From contig CACOCP010000004.1 of the NCBI GenBank assembly GCA_902625715.1, positions 43,351-107,350 on the forward strand: a stretch of DNA of 64,000 nucleotides, written 5' to 3'. This document shows positions 46,445 to 55,050 of this stretch, one piece after another. How positions within the stretch are numbered: the first letter of the stretch is position 1; every line of letters begins with the position of its first letter. The translations under genes were made by a program, and so were the position numbers. The notes beneath the pieces are model-generated. The model ran no database searches. It was given only the letters and a program-made list of their open reading frames with translations, and had not been told where the DNA came from. This DNA is from an uncultured Pelagibacteraceae bacterium (lineage in GTDB: Bacteria > Pseudomonadota > Alphaproteobacteria > Pelagibacterales > Pelagibacteraceae).

Positions 46445-47497
46445 TACATCGCCATCTTTTACAATATAATCTTTACCTTCTAATCGCATTTTTCCATTTT
46501 CCTTAGATTTTACCCAACCTTCATTTTTGATGAAATCATCATACGATATAGTTTCAGCTCTTATAAATCCTTTCTCAAAATCAGTGTGAATTTCTCCTGC
46601 TGCCTTAGGTGCTGTACAATTTTTTGTTATAGTCCATGCTCGTGATTCTTCAGGACCAGATGTAAAAAATGTCTCTAAGGATAGTAAATTAAAACCTTTC
46701 TTAATTAAATTATTAAGACCAGTTTCTCTAATATTAAGCATTTCCATAAAATTTTTCTTTTCATTTTTATCACCTAAATCATTAATTTGATTTTCTATAT
46801 CAGCAGATATTATTAAAGTGTTATCTTCTCCAAATTTGTCTATAAATTCCTTTGTATAATTATTTCCTTTTGCAATACTATCTTCGTCAACATTACATAC
46901 ATAAAGCTTTGGTTTAGTTGATAATAATCCACATATTTTAATATCTTTTTTTTCAAATTCATTATCAAGCTGTTCCAATTTCTCATCGTTATTTATTAAT
47001 AACATTGCTCTTTCTAAAATTTTAATGTGATCTTCTTCAATGTTTTTTCTATTTTTTTTATCTAATCTCTTTCGAATAGACTCTAAATCTGCAAGCTTCA
47101 TTTCTGTTTCTATAATTTCCAAATCTCTTACTGGATTTACATTAGGGTTGACATTTTGAATGTCATCTGAATCAAAACATCTAATCATGTGGATTATTGC
47201 GTCTACTTCTCTTATATGCGATAGAAATTTATTACCTAAACCTTCTCCTTTCGATGCACCCTTAACTAAACCTGCAATGTCAACAAATGATATAGTTGTG
47301 TAAATTTTTTTTTTTGATTTTGAAATATTCACTAAATTATCTAATCTCTCATCAGGAACTGGAACTAAACCAATATTAGGGTCAATTGTACAAAAAGGAA
47401 AGTTAGCTGCTTGAGCTTTGCTTGAGTTTGTTAGAGCATTAAATAGAGTAGACTTACCTACATTAGGTAATCCAACTATACCACATTTAAAACCCAT
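46421..47497 (-). CDS. ychF: redox-regulated ribosome-binding ATPase YchF
   Basis: Obg-family P-loop ATPase of 358 residues that associates with ribosomes. Motifs are G1 GLPNVGKSTLFNAL (about 8-21), DIAGLVKGASKGEGLGNKFLSHIR, YVCNVDE in place of the usual NKxD, and the C-terminal TGS-type domain ending EGKDYIVKDGDVLNFRFN. It follows pth by 4 bases; ychF next to pth is common in bacteria. Confidence 0.96.
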   Translation of the reverse strand: MGFKCGIVGLPNVGKSTLFNALTNSSKAQAANFPFCTIDPNIGLVPVPDERLDNLVNISKSKKKIYTTISFVDIAGLVKGASKGEGLGNKFLSHIREVDAIIHMIRCFDSDDIQNVNPNVNPVRDLEIIETEMKLADLESIRKRLDKKNRKNIEEDHIKILERAMLLINNDEKLEQLDNEFEKKDIKICGLLSTKPKLYVCNVDEDSIAKGNNYTKEFIDKFGEDNTLIISADIENQINDLGDKNEKKNFMEMLNIRETGLNNLIKKGFNLLSLETFFTSGPEESRAWTITKNCTAPKAAGEIHTDFEKGFIRAETISYDDFIKNEGWVKSKENGKMRLEGKDYIVKDGDVLNFRFNT

Positions 47498-47501
47498 TAA
47501 A

Positions 47502-48062
47502 TTAATTATTGTTTACAGTGCTAGAAAATAAATCCAATTTTTTATCAATTAAAATTGATAAAGATTCAATTATATTTGATGTAATTTTCTCTAAGTGTTC
47601 TTGTTCATCATCGGTAAAGTCATTTAAGACAAAGTCAGATACTGAAATTTTTTTATCTGGTTTTCCAATTCCAATTCTTACTCTAGAGTAATCTTTACCT
47701 ATAAATTTGTCGATTGATGCTATTCCATTGTGACCCGCGCTTGAACCACCAAATTTTGCTTTTATTTTTCCAAACTCAACATCTAAATCATCATGAAAAA
47801 CAATTACGTCTTCTGCATCCATCTTGAAGTACTCCAATAATTCTCGTATGCAAATTCCTGAATTATTCATAAAAGTTAAAGGTTTTATAGCATAAACTTT
47901 TTTTTCACCAATGTTGCCAGTTGTAAGTAAACCTTTAAATTTTGGCTTTTGTTTTGAAAGACCAAATTTTTGATTTATTGCATCAACGACTTTAAAACCA
48001 ATGTTGTGTCTATTGTTATTTGAATTTGGGGTAGGGTTACCTAGGCCGACTAGTAACAGCAT
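47502..48062 (-). CDS. pth: peptidyl-tRNA hydrolase
   Basis: Releases peptides from prematurely dissociated peptidyl-tRNA. The 186-residue protein has VGLGNPTPNSNNNRHNIGF with catalytic His19, PLTFMNNSG and FHDDLDVEFGKIKAKFGGSSAGHNGI. The tRNA-binding loop at the N-terminus is the expected length. It is transcribed from the rplY-pth-ychF group. Confidence 0.95.
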   Translation of the reverse strand: MLLLVGLGNPTPNSNNNRHNIGFKVVDAINQKFGLSKQKPKFKGLLTTGNIGEKKVYAIKPLTFMNNSGICIRELLEYFKMDAEDVIVFHDDLDVEFGKIKAKFGGSSAGHNGIASIDKFIGKDYSRVRIGIGKPDKKISVSDFVLNDFTDDEQEHLEKITSNIIESLSILIDKKLDLFSSTVNNN

Positions 48063-48091
48063 AATTTTTTAGATATATTTCACTATTAAGA

Positions 48092-48787
48092 TTATTTTTT
48101 CTCAGCAGCTGGTTTAGCTTCTTCTTTTGCTTTATCTTCTCCTTCGGCTGGTTTATCACCCTCAGCTTTAGCTTCACCTTCTGCACTAGCTTCCTCAGTA
48201 GCTTCGGCAGGTTTTTCAGGTTCTTTAACTACCGTTGGAGCAGCAACAGTTGCAATTACAAAATCTCTTCCTTGTATTGTTGGAGTTACATTTTCTGGTA
48301 ACTTGATAAAAGAAATTTTAATACTAGCACCAATTTCTAGTCCTTCAAGATTTACTACTAATTCGGTTGGAATGTTTTCAGTTGGACATTTTAGTTCAAC
48401 TTTTCTTCTGACAATGTTTAAAACACCACCTCTTTTTAATCCTGGTGAAAGTTCATGGTTAATGAACCTTACTGGTATTTCTAAAATAATTTTAGCACCT
48501 TTTACAATTCTTAAAAAATCAACATGTATAGGTTCATCTGTGACGGTATCAAAGGTAATCTCTCTTGGTAAAACTTTTTGTTCTTTACCATCTATATTCA
48601 TTGAAATTACATTTGATAAAAAGTTTTCCTTATTAATTAAACTAGTCACTTCCTTTTTAGAAAGAGAAATTTTTTCATTTGGATTTTCTCCACCATAAAT
48701 TATACCAGGCACTTGTCCATTCTGCCTTAGAAGATTAACTTGACCTTTAGTCTTTGTATTTCTTATTGTTGCTTGAATTGTACTCAT
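48092..48787 (-). CDS. rplY: 50S ribosomal protein L25/general stress protein Ctc
   Basis: 5S rRNA-binding protein of 231 residues. The L25 domain comes first (RNTKTKGQVNLLRQNGQVPGIIYGG), followed by the beta domain of the long Ctc-type form. The last 45 residues are a low-complexity Ala/Glu/Lys/Pro tail of repeated EGEAKAEG-like units, which is compositionally unlike the Asn/Ile/Lys-rich proteins around it. It sits between prs and pth, a common alphaproteobacterial order. Confidence 0.93.
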   Translation of the reverse strand: MSTIQATIRNTKTKGQVNLLRQNGQVPGIIYGGENPNEKISLSKKEVTSLINKENFLSNVISMNIDGKEQKVLPREITFDTVTDEPIHVDFLRIVKGAKIILEIPVRFINHELSPGLKRGGVLNIVRRKVELKCPTENIPTELVVNLEGLEIGASIKISFIKLPENVTPTIQGRDFVIATVAAPTVVKEPEKPAEATEEASAEGEAKAEGDKPAEGEDKAKEEAKPAAEKK

Positions 48788-48832
48788 AAAATTGAGGCGT
48801 TTTAACTTATGAAATATAGATTTACAAGTAAA

Positions 48833-49765
48833 TTATTTGAATAAATCTGATACAGAAGTGGAATTTGATATTCTTTTAATAGCTTCCCCTACTAAATTTG
48901 AGATAGTTAATACTTCAATATTCTTAATATTTTTTACTTTTGCTGCGTTATCAATGGTATCAGTTATTACTAAATTTTTAATATTTGATTTTTTTATTTT
49001 ATTTTCAGCCCCACCACTTAAGACGCCATGAGTAACATAAACATGAACATCTTTTGCTCCTCTTTTTTTTAAAGCGGCAGCTGCATTTACTATTGTGCCA
49101 CCTGAGTCAATGATGTCATCTACAATTATACAAGTTTTTGCCCTTACATCTCCGATAATATTCATAACTTGTGATTGACCAGCCTTTGGTCTTCTTTTAT
49201 CAACAATTGCAAGCCCCACATTAAGAAGTTTTCCAAGAGCTCTAGCTCTCTCTGTGCCACCAACATCTGGAGCTATACAAATTAAATTTTTAGTTTTTAT
49301 CTTTTTTTTTACATGTCTTGCAAAAATAGGTGTTGCAAATAAGTTATCAACTGGAATATCAAAGAAACCTTGAATTTGACCCGCATGCAAATCTACAGTT
49401 ACAACTCTATCTGCACCCGCTTTGGCAATTAAATTAGATACTAACTTTGCAGAAATAGATGTACGAGGTACGACCTTCCTATCTTGTCTGGCGTATCCAA
49501 AGTATGGAATTACAGCAGTTATATTTTTAGCTGAAGATCTTTTTAATGCATCTATGCATAGTAATAACTCCATAAGGTTATCATTAGCGGGTGACGATAC
49601 TGACTGAATTACAAAGATACTATTTCCTCTAATATTTTCATTTATTTCAATATATATTTCACCATCTGAAAATTTTCTTATACTTGAATTAACTAATCTG
49701 TTTTTTAAAAATTTCGATATTTTTTGACTAAGATTTTTATTACTGTTACCTGTGAGAAGTTTCAT
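48833..49765 (-). CDS. prs: ribose-phosphate pyrophosphokinase
   Basis: Makes PRPP from ribose-5-phosphate and ATP. The 310-residue protein has the catalytic-loop/flexible region SARQDRKVVPR-type stretch (YARQDRKVVPRTSISAK), the VDLHAGQIQGFFDIPVDNL signature and the PRPP loop IVDDIIDSGGTI. Length is typical. A 45-base gap separates its stop from the downstream rplY start. Confidence 0.96.
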   Translation of the reverse strand: MKLLTGNSNKNLSQKISKFLKNRLVNSSIRKFSDGEIYIEINENIRGNSIFVIQSVSSPANDNLMELLLCIDALKRSSAKNITAVIPYFGYARQDRKVVPRTSISAKLVSNLIAKAGADRVVTVDLHAGQIQGFFDIPVDNLFATPIFARHVKKKIKTKNLICIAPDVGGTERARALGKLLNVGLAIVDKRRPKAGQSQVMNIIGDVRAKTCIIVDDIIDSGGTIVNAAAALKKRGAKDVHVYVTHGVLSGGAENKIKKSNIKNLVITDTIDNAAKVKNIKNIEVLTISNLVGEAIKRISNSTSVSDLFK

Positions 49766-49778
49766 CTTGAAGATATAA

Positions 49779-50531
49779 CTATTTAATCATAATTACTGAT
49801 ATATTTCTACCATAATCATTAAATTTCTCATTAATTGATCTTCTAGAACTGAAAAACTTATTTTTTTTGGGATAAGTGTCTTTATTAATTATTTCAATTT
49901 TTTTGACGTTACATTTTGTTAATTGTGATCTTATATATGAGTTAAGATTAAAAAAAATTTTATCATTATAAAATTTAAAGTGCTTTTTATTTTGAATAGA
50001 TTTTTTCACAAATTTATTTAAGAAATCGTTTTTTACCTCATAATTTTCTATAGATATACATGGACCAATAACGGCTATCAAATCTCTCATTTTTGATCCT
50101 TTTTCTCTCAATTTGTTTAAAGTATTTTTGATAATATTTTTATAAGCACCTTTCCAACCTGCATGCAATGCGGCTATATTTTGTTCTTTAGGGTCAAAAA
50201 TTAAAACTGGCGCACAATCTGCTGTTAAAATTCCAAGGGCTAAATTTTTCTTATTTGTAACTAAGCCATCACCGACAAATCTATTTATTGTATTTTTATT
50301 TACAAACTTTACTCTATTACTGTGAATTTGATTTAATAAAATTAAATTATTATTATCTACTTTTATTTTTTTTGAAACTTTCTTTAAATTTAGCAACACT
50401 CTTCTTTTTTTATCTTTTGATCCAATACCGCAATTTAAACTTTTATAAATACCATTCGAGTAACCTCCCTCAGAATTAAAAAATCCGTGAGATATATTGT
50501 TAAAATTTGACAGCAATTTTGATTTAATCAT
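49779..50531 (-). CDS. pgeF: peptidoglycan editing factor PgeF (YfiH/laccase-domain family)
   Basis: A 250-residue protein with the multicopper polyphenol oxidase-like (YfiH) fold: SHGFFNSEGGYSNG near the start, the metal-site ILTADCAPVLIF, ALHAGWKGAYKNI and IGPCISIENYEV. Family members correct peptidoglycan precursors by hydrolysing wrong stem peptides. It overlaps the MidA-like gene by 4 bases. Confidence 0.88.
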   Translation of the reverse strand: MIKSKLLSNFNNISHGFFNSEGGYSNGIYKSLNCGIGSKDKKRRVLLNLKKVSKKIKVDNNNLILLNQIHSNRVKFVNKNTINRFVGDGLVTNKKNLALGILTADCAPVLIFDPKEQNIAALHAGWKGAYKNIIKNTLNKLREKGSKMRDLIAVIGPCISIENYEVKNDFLNKFVKKSIQNKKHFKFYNDKIFFNLNSYIRSQLTKCNVKKIEIINKDTYPKKNKFFSSRRSINEKFNDYGRNISVIMIK

Positions 50532-51559
50532 TTAAATCCCATACTAAAATTATTCTTTTTGTTAGTAGCAAACATAACTTTAAATAATTTTCCCATTTGT
50601 TTATCATCGACTAATCTTTGTAGCCTAAAATATAAATCTGTTTTTTTACTAAAACTTAAACTTTCACTAATCACCTCCGCTCTCTCAAATATCCCCATGT
50701 TAGTTAAGAATTCACCCTGAGTTGTAATTCTTACTTTATCTAATTTTTTTTTAAATTTTTTTAAATAAAAATTAAAGTTTAATAAGTGAGTAATATCAGA
50801 GTCATAAATGTTACTTAAAAAATCTACTTTTTTATGATTTTTAACACATTGGATCGTGTCTGACATTTTTTTTTCAAGGTATCCATAATCTATTATTAAT
50901 ATACCTCCATTATTTTTTTTAACTATTGATGATATTTTACTTATTTTTTCAATTGATTTTGGTGAAACCTCTATAAAATTTTGATTTTTTTTTATCTTCT
51001 CACCTAAAATCTTTTCAATTTGAGCTGCTTCCTTTTTTTTATTTTTAAAAAAAAATTTATTTTTTTTTTTTGTAATATATTTTTCATACCATTCATTATT
51101 TTCTCTTATAAAATGTTTTACTGGAAGAGAATCAAAAAATTCATTAGCTAAAAAAATTGATGGTTTTTTTTTAATCTCATTAAGATTATCAATCCATTTA
51201 ATTTTATTTAAACTATTCCTTTTTTTTTGGATTTTAATCAATTCTGGGCTAATTTCCAAAATATAAAAATTGCAGCATTGTTTGAACTGCTTAAAGTTGC
51301 TAATTGATTTATTTATTTGATACATCATTTCACCTGTACCTGCGCCTAACTCAATTATGTTTAAGTTTTCGGGTTTTCCTAATTTTTCCCAAAATCCAAC
51401 TAGCCAAATCGCAATCATTTCTGAAAAATGAACAGATATTTGAGGAGAAGTAATGAAATCACCGTTTTCACCAATAGGATTTTTATTTATGTAATATCCT
51501 TTTTTTTTATCGTATAAAGAATGTTCAATAAATTTATCTAGAGGAATTGCTTTTTCCAT
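50528..51559 (-). CDS. MidA/NDUFAF7-like SAM-dependent methyltransferase
   Basis: A 343-residue protein related to NDUFAF7, which methylates an arginine of a complex I subunit in mitochondria. Motifs are GYYINKNPIGENGDFITSPQISVHFSEMIA and the AdoMet-binding IIELGAGTGEMM, then FLANEFFDSLPVKHF. I use ATG 51559, which overlaps lgt by 26 bases; an upstream start further inside lgt is possible. A role in complex I assembly is inferred from the family. Confidence 0.87.
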   Translation of the reverse strand: MEKAIPLDKFIEHSLYDKKKGYYINKNPIGENGDFITSPQISVHFSEMIAIWLVGFWEKLGKPENLNIIELGAGTGEMMYQINKSISNFKQFKQCCNFYILEISPELIKIQKKRNSLNKIKWIDNLNEIKKKPSIFLANEFFDSLPVKHFIRENNEWYEKYITKKKNKFFFKNKKKEAAQIEKILGEKIKKNQNFIEVSPKSIEKISKISSIVKKNNGGILIIDYGYLEKKMSDTIQCVKNHKKVDFLSNIYDSDITHLLNFNFYLKKFKKKLDKVRITTQGEFLTNMGIFERAEVISESLSFSKKTDLYFRLQRLVDDKQMGKLFKVMFATNKKNNFSMGFK

Positions 51560-52316
51560 AAGTAAGATAATATAAATATATCCCAGCCAATAAAGTGAAT
51601 ACACTTATTAATTGACCCATAGTTAAGTTCATCATTACAAAACCTAATTGAGCATCAGGTTCTCTTAAAAATTCAATAATGAATCTAAATATTGAGTAGA
51701 GAATTAAAAATACGGCCGAAAGCAAACCATTTTGCGAAGAAAGCTTTTTGTATAGATAATTTAACACAATAAATAAAACTAAACCTTCAAATATTGCCTC
51801 ATAGATTTGAGATGGATGTCGATTTAAGTCATCTATTTTGATAAATTTTACTGACCAAAATAACTCAGTTTCTCTCCCATAAAGTTCTGAATTTATAAAA
51901 TTTGAAACTCTGCCCAAAAAAATACCTACTGGCGCTGTAACAGCTACTAAATCTAAAAAATAAAATGGATTGATATTTTTATTTTTAGAAAAAATTATTG
52001 TTGCGATTATAATTCCAATTAATGCTCCATGGAAAGACATTCCACCACTCCATATCATGATTATTTCAACAGGATTATTGATATAATAATTAAAATTATA
52101 AAAAAATATGTATCCCAACCTACCACCAATTAGGATACCAATAATTAAATAACTAATATAGTCACTGAATAAATCTTTAATCTTAGGGTCTTTAATTAAA
52201 ATTTTGTTACAATAAATCCATCCGAAAATAATCCCAAATATATATGATAATGAGTACCATCTAATCTCAAAAGAAAATACTTGAAAAGCAACTGGATCAA
52301 AATTATTGATAAACAT
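51534..52316 (-). CDS. lgt: prolipoprotein diacylglyceryl transferase
   Basis: Attaches diacylglycerol to the lipobox cysteine of prolipoproteins in the inner membrane. The 260-residue polytopic protein has GGRLGY, GGMSFHGALIG, the Lgt signature GRVSNFINSELYGRE and RHPSQIYEA. It is divergent from ubiK with a 39-base gap and precedes the MidA-like gene and pgeF in an overlapping run. Confidence 0.95.
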   Translation of the reverse strand: MFINNFDPVAFQVFSFEIRWYSLSYIFGIIFGWIYCNKILIKDPKIKDLFSDYISYLIIGILIGGRLGYIFFYNFNYYINNPVEIIMIWSGGMSFHGALIGIIIATIIFSKNKNINPFYFLDLVAVTAPVGIFLGRVSNFINSELYGRETELFWSVKFIKIDDLNRHPSQIYEAIFEGLVLFIVLNYLYKKLSSQNGLLSAVFLILYSIFRFIIEFLREPDAQLGFVMMNLTMGQLISVFTLLAGIYLYYLTYGKSNSSR

Positions 52317-52355
52317 TATTAATTATAAATAATATAATTTAAGTATTTAATTATT

Positions 52356-52607
52356 ATGTCAAAATCAAGATTTGTATTCGACAAATTTGCAAAGTTATTA
52401 GAACAAGGGCTAGTAAGTTACAAAGACTTAAGTGATGAGGTAATAAATGTTTTAAAATCAAAAAGAGATGAAATAATATTTAGAATGAAGCTTGCAAGCA
52501 AGGAGGAGATAGAAATTTTAAATAAGAGAATTGCTATGCTTGAAAAAAAAATTGAACAAACAAAAAAAGTTAAAAAACCAAAAAGTGCTAAAAAGGTAAA
52601 GAAATAG
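52356..52607 (+). CDS. UbiK-like accessory factor for ubiquinone synthesis (BMFP/DUF526)
   Basis: An 83-residue coiled-coil protein. The C-terminal DEIIFRMKLASKEEIEILNKRIAMLEKKIEQ matches the membrane-fusogenic BMFP/UbiK pattern, followed by a lysine-rich tail. Family members assist ubiquinone synthesis under oxic conditions. TATAAT at 52333-52338 may be its -10 box. The 3' end overlaps the convergent histidine kinase by 20 bases. Confidence 0.78.
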   Translation: MSKSRFVFDKFAKLLEQGLVSYKDLSDEVINVLKSKRDEIIFRMKLASKEEIEILNKRIAMLEKKIEQTKKVKKPKSAKKVKK

Positions 52608-53901
52608 TAACTTCTAAACCACCAAATTTAGACTTAGCAAATTTTATGTCTCCCCCATGAGATCTACTAATATCAGATGCTATTGACAAACCTAGTCCAA
52701 CACTTGATTTGCTTTCAGATCTGCTTTTATCAATCTTGTAAAATGGTTTGATTATATTTTCATACTCTTTTTCTGGTATACCTGGACCATCATCTGATAC
52801 CATTATCATTAGATTGTCCTTTTGTTTCTCCATATGTATCTCAACTTTTTTTGCATATTTTAGCGAATTTTCTATTAAATTATTTATACATCTTGCAATA
52901 AGATTTTTTCTCCCATTAAAGTAAATTTCTTCTCTAAAATTTTGAATTATATTTGGATTGTTATAATTATTTACTAATTTTAAAATAAGTTCTGAGACAT
53001 CAAAAGTCTCGGTTTTATCCTTCGCCCCAGTACTTGCAAACTGTAAATACTCATTAAGCATTTTTTCCATATCATCTACATCTGATGATAATTTTTTTGA
53101 TAAATTTTTATCTTTTATCATTGCGAGTTGAAGTTTTATTCTTGTTAAAGGAGTTCTTAAATCGTGACTTATACCTGAAAGCATTTCAGATCTTTGATTT
53201 AAATGACGAATAATCCTTTTTCTCATTTTGTCAAATTCTTGGCCAGCTTTTCTGATTTCTAAAGCACCAGAAGGTCTAAATTCATCTAGATCTTCTCCTC
53301 TACCAAATTTCTCCGAGGCTTCTGCTAATTTGATTATTGGTCTAGTTTGATTTTTTAAAAATATAATAGCGATAGCAATCATTAAAAATGCAGGAAGTGT
53401 TATCCATAATCCAAACAATCTCGCTGAACTTGTTGTCAATCTACTTCTTGGAACAAAAAATTGAAAATATCCATTTATGTGTTGAATTTTTATATCCACT
53501 AAATCTTTATAATTAGTTGTGTTAAACCAATAAACAAAATGTTTACTTTTTAACTCTCTTCTTAGTGATCTATCAAGAGGACTGAACCATCGTTCAGGTA
53601 TATCGCCAGGTATTACCTTTCCCTCTTTGTGTTGGATTTCAATTTCAAGATTATTTTTAAATAAATTAATTATGTAATCTTTATCTTGCTGGTCATTATC
53701 ATAAGCATCTATAAACGTTTTTATTTCTGCAATAAGACCTCTTGTCATTCCTACGTTCGTTTTGATCCATAAGCTGTCAAAAAAAACTAAAGATATTGTA
53801 ACTTGTAATACCACTATGGGCACAGCTACAATTAATAAACCTCTATAAAATAATCTTTTTGGAAGCAAATTTTTTATATAATTACTCAATCCATAAAACA
53901 T
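52588..53901 (-). CDS. membrane sensor histidine kinase, EnvZ-like
   Basis: Sensor kinase of 437 residues paired with the upstream OmpR-type regulator. It has two membrane helices (about 21-43 and 162-182) around a periplasmic domain, a HAMP linker, the H box GISHDLRTPLTRI with His246, N box NLIENSLKYA, and G boxes DDGPGIP and GLGLSIA. It overlaps the regulator gene by 20 bases. The signal sensed is not evident. Confidence 0.9.
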   Translation of the reverse strand: MFYGLSNYIKNLLPKRLFYRGLLIVAVPIVVLQVTISLVFFDSLWIKTNVGMTRGLIAEIKTFIDAYDNDQQDKDYIINLFKNNLEIEIQHKEGKVIPGDIPERWFSPLDRSLRRELKSKHFVYWFNTTNYKDLVDIKIQHINGYFQFFVPRSRLTTSSARLFGLWITLPAFLMIAIAIIFLKNQTRPIIKLAEASEKFGRGEDLDEFRPSGALEIRKAGQEFDKMRKRIIRHLNQRSEMLSGISHDLRTPLTRIKLQLAMIKDKNLSKKLSSDVDDMEKMLNEYLQFASTGAKDKTETFDVSELILKLVNNYNNPNIIQNFREEIYFNGRKNLIARCINNLIENSLKYAKKVEIHMEKQKDNLMIMVSDDGPGIPEKEYENIIKPFYKIDKSRSESKSSVGLGLSIASDISRSHGGDIKFAKSKFGGLEVTISLPF

Positions 53902-54559
53902 ATCCTTCTCCTCTGATTGTTTGAAGATATTTCGGGCTTTTTGGGTTTTCCTCGACCTTTTTTCTCAATCTTGTAATAATAACATCAATTGATCTTTCTT
54001 TATCTAAATCTATCATCTTTCCTATTTCTTCTCTTTTAAATATTTTACCAGGTGAGTTTATCATTTTTTCTAATATAATTTTTTCAGTGCTGTTAATTTT
54101 TAGATTTTGACTTCCTCTATAGATGAACAACTTATTTAGATCTATTTTAATACTTCCAAATTCTATCACTCTTTTGTGATTATCTTTTTTAGTCTTGCTT
54201 AAGATGTTATTAATTCTTAAAACCAGTTCTTTTGGTTCAAATGGTTTTGGTAAATAATCATCAGCACCAACTTCAAGACCCTCTACTCTTTCAGATGCCT
54301 CTCCTTTTGCGGTTAAAAGTAGTATAGGTGTATTTAATTTTGCTTTATTTTCATTAGTAAACTCTAAGCCACTTTTACCTGGCATCATTATGTCTAACAC
54401 TATTAAATCAAATTTAATTATTTTGACTTTTTCTAAAGCATCTTCAGCACTCTTAGCTGTTGAAACTAAAAAATTATTTTGATCCAAATATTGTTTGACC
54501 AGATCTCTGATACCATCGTCATCATCCACAACTAATATATGTGCATTAAAATTTTTCAT
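53882..54559 (-). CDS. OmpR/PetR-type response regulator
   Basis: A 225-residue two-domain regulator. The receiver has an acidic cluster near 12-14 and phospho-acceptor Asp56 (VLDIMMPG), Thr in LLTAKGEA and Lys in PKPFEPKEL. The C-terminal winged helix (DVIITRLRKKVEENPKSPKYLQTIRGEGYVL) is OmpR type. It lies between a MarR-like gene and a histidine kinase. In Rhodobacter, petP (MarR) and petR (this type) occur together near bc1 genes, so PetR is the likely ortholog. Confidence 0.88.
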   Translation of the reverse strand: MKNFNAHILVVDDDDGIRDLVKQYLDQNNFLVSTAKSAEDALEKVKIIKFDLIVLDIMMPGKSGLEFTNENKAKLNTPILLLTAKGEASERVEGLEVGADDYLPKPFEPKELVLRINNILSKTKKDNHKRVIEFGSIKIDLNKLFIYRGSQNLKINSTEKIILEKMINSPGKIFKREEIGKMIDLDKERSIDVIITRLRKKVEENPKSPKYLQTIRGEGYVLWIE

Positions 54560-54989
54560 TAATAATTTTCTTTAAAACATTATCGAAACTTACTACTTCA
54601 TTTGATGCAGAATTGAGAAAAGCTTTGTATAATCGTCTTTTTTGTATGCTAAAAATCTCATCAAATAATTTTATTCCATTTTCGGTTAAATATACGTGTT
54701 TTATTCTAGTATCTTTCTCGTCCTTTTTGTAATTAATAGCCTTTAGTTTAATTAGGTCTTTTAAAACTCTATTTAAGCTTTGTTTTGTTACTTTTAATTT
54801 TTTTAAAAGTTCTGAAATAGTTATACCTTCGTATAATGAAATTAGATGAATAACTTTATTATGTGCAACTCCAATTGAGTATTTATCCAATACTTTTTTG
54901 GCGTCCGATACAGTCTCTCTATATCCCATAAATATTTTTTCAATGTATTGTTTGAGCTCATGATCTTTAAGATATAAAAGTTTTTTCAT
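54546..54989 (-). CDS. MarR-family transcriptional regulator, PetP-like
   Basis: A 147-residue winged-helix protein: HNKVIHLISLYEGITISELLKKLKVTKQSLNRVLKDLIKLKAI is the DNA-binding unit, followed by KDTRIKHVYLTENG as the wing. It overlaps the response regulator by 14 bases. Order and overlap match the petP-petR pair of other Alphaproteobacteria. The petABC genes here are 8 kb away. The gene is divergent from ilvE. Confidence 0.85.
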   Translation of the reverse strand: MKKLLYLKDHELKQYIEKIFMGYRETVSDAKKVLDKYSIGVAHNKVIHLISLYEGITISELLKKLKVTKQSLNRVLKDLIKLKAINYKKDEKDTRIKHVYLTENGIKLFDEIFSIQKRRLYKAFLNSASNEVVSFDNVLKKIINEKF

Positions 54990-55000
54990 ATTGGTAAGTT

Positions 55001-55030
55001 ATATTGACATATCATATATACAAATATATT
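55001..55030 (+). promoter_or_regulatory. probable ilvE promoter with overlapping imperfect dyad
   Basis: TTGACA at 55004-55009 is a consensus -35 hexamer. The best -10 is TATATT at 55025-55030 (15-base spacer), or TATTTT at 55027-55032 (17 bases). The same bases form an imperfect dyad (arms ATATT and AATAT, 55001-55027), a size suited to the MarR-like regulator encoded divergently. The dyad could be chance in such A+T-rich DNA. Confidence 0.4.
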
Positions 55031-55050
55031 TTTAAAAAATATTTTTTTTA

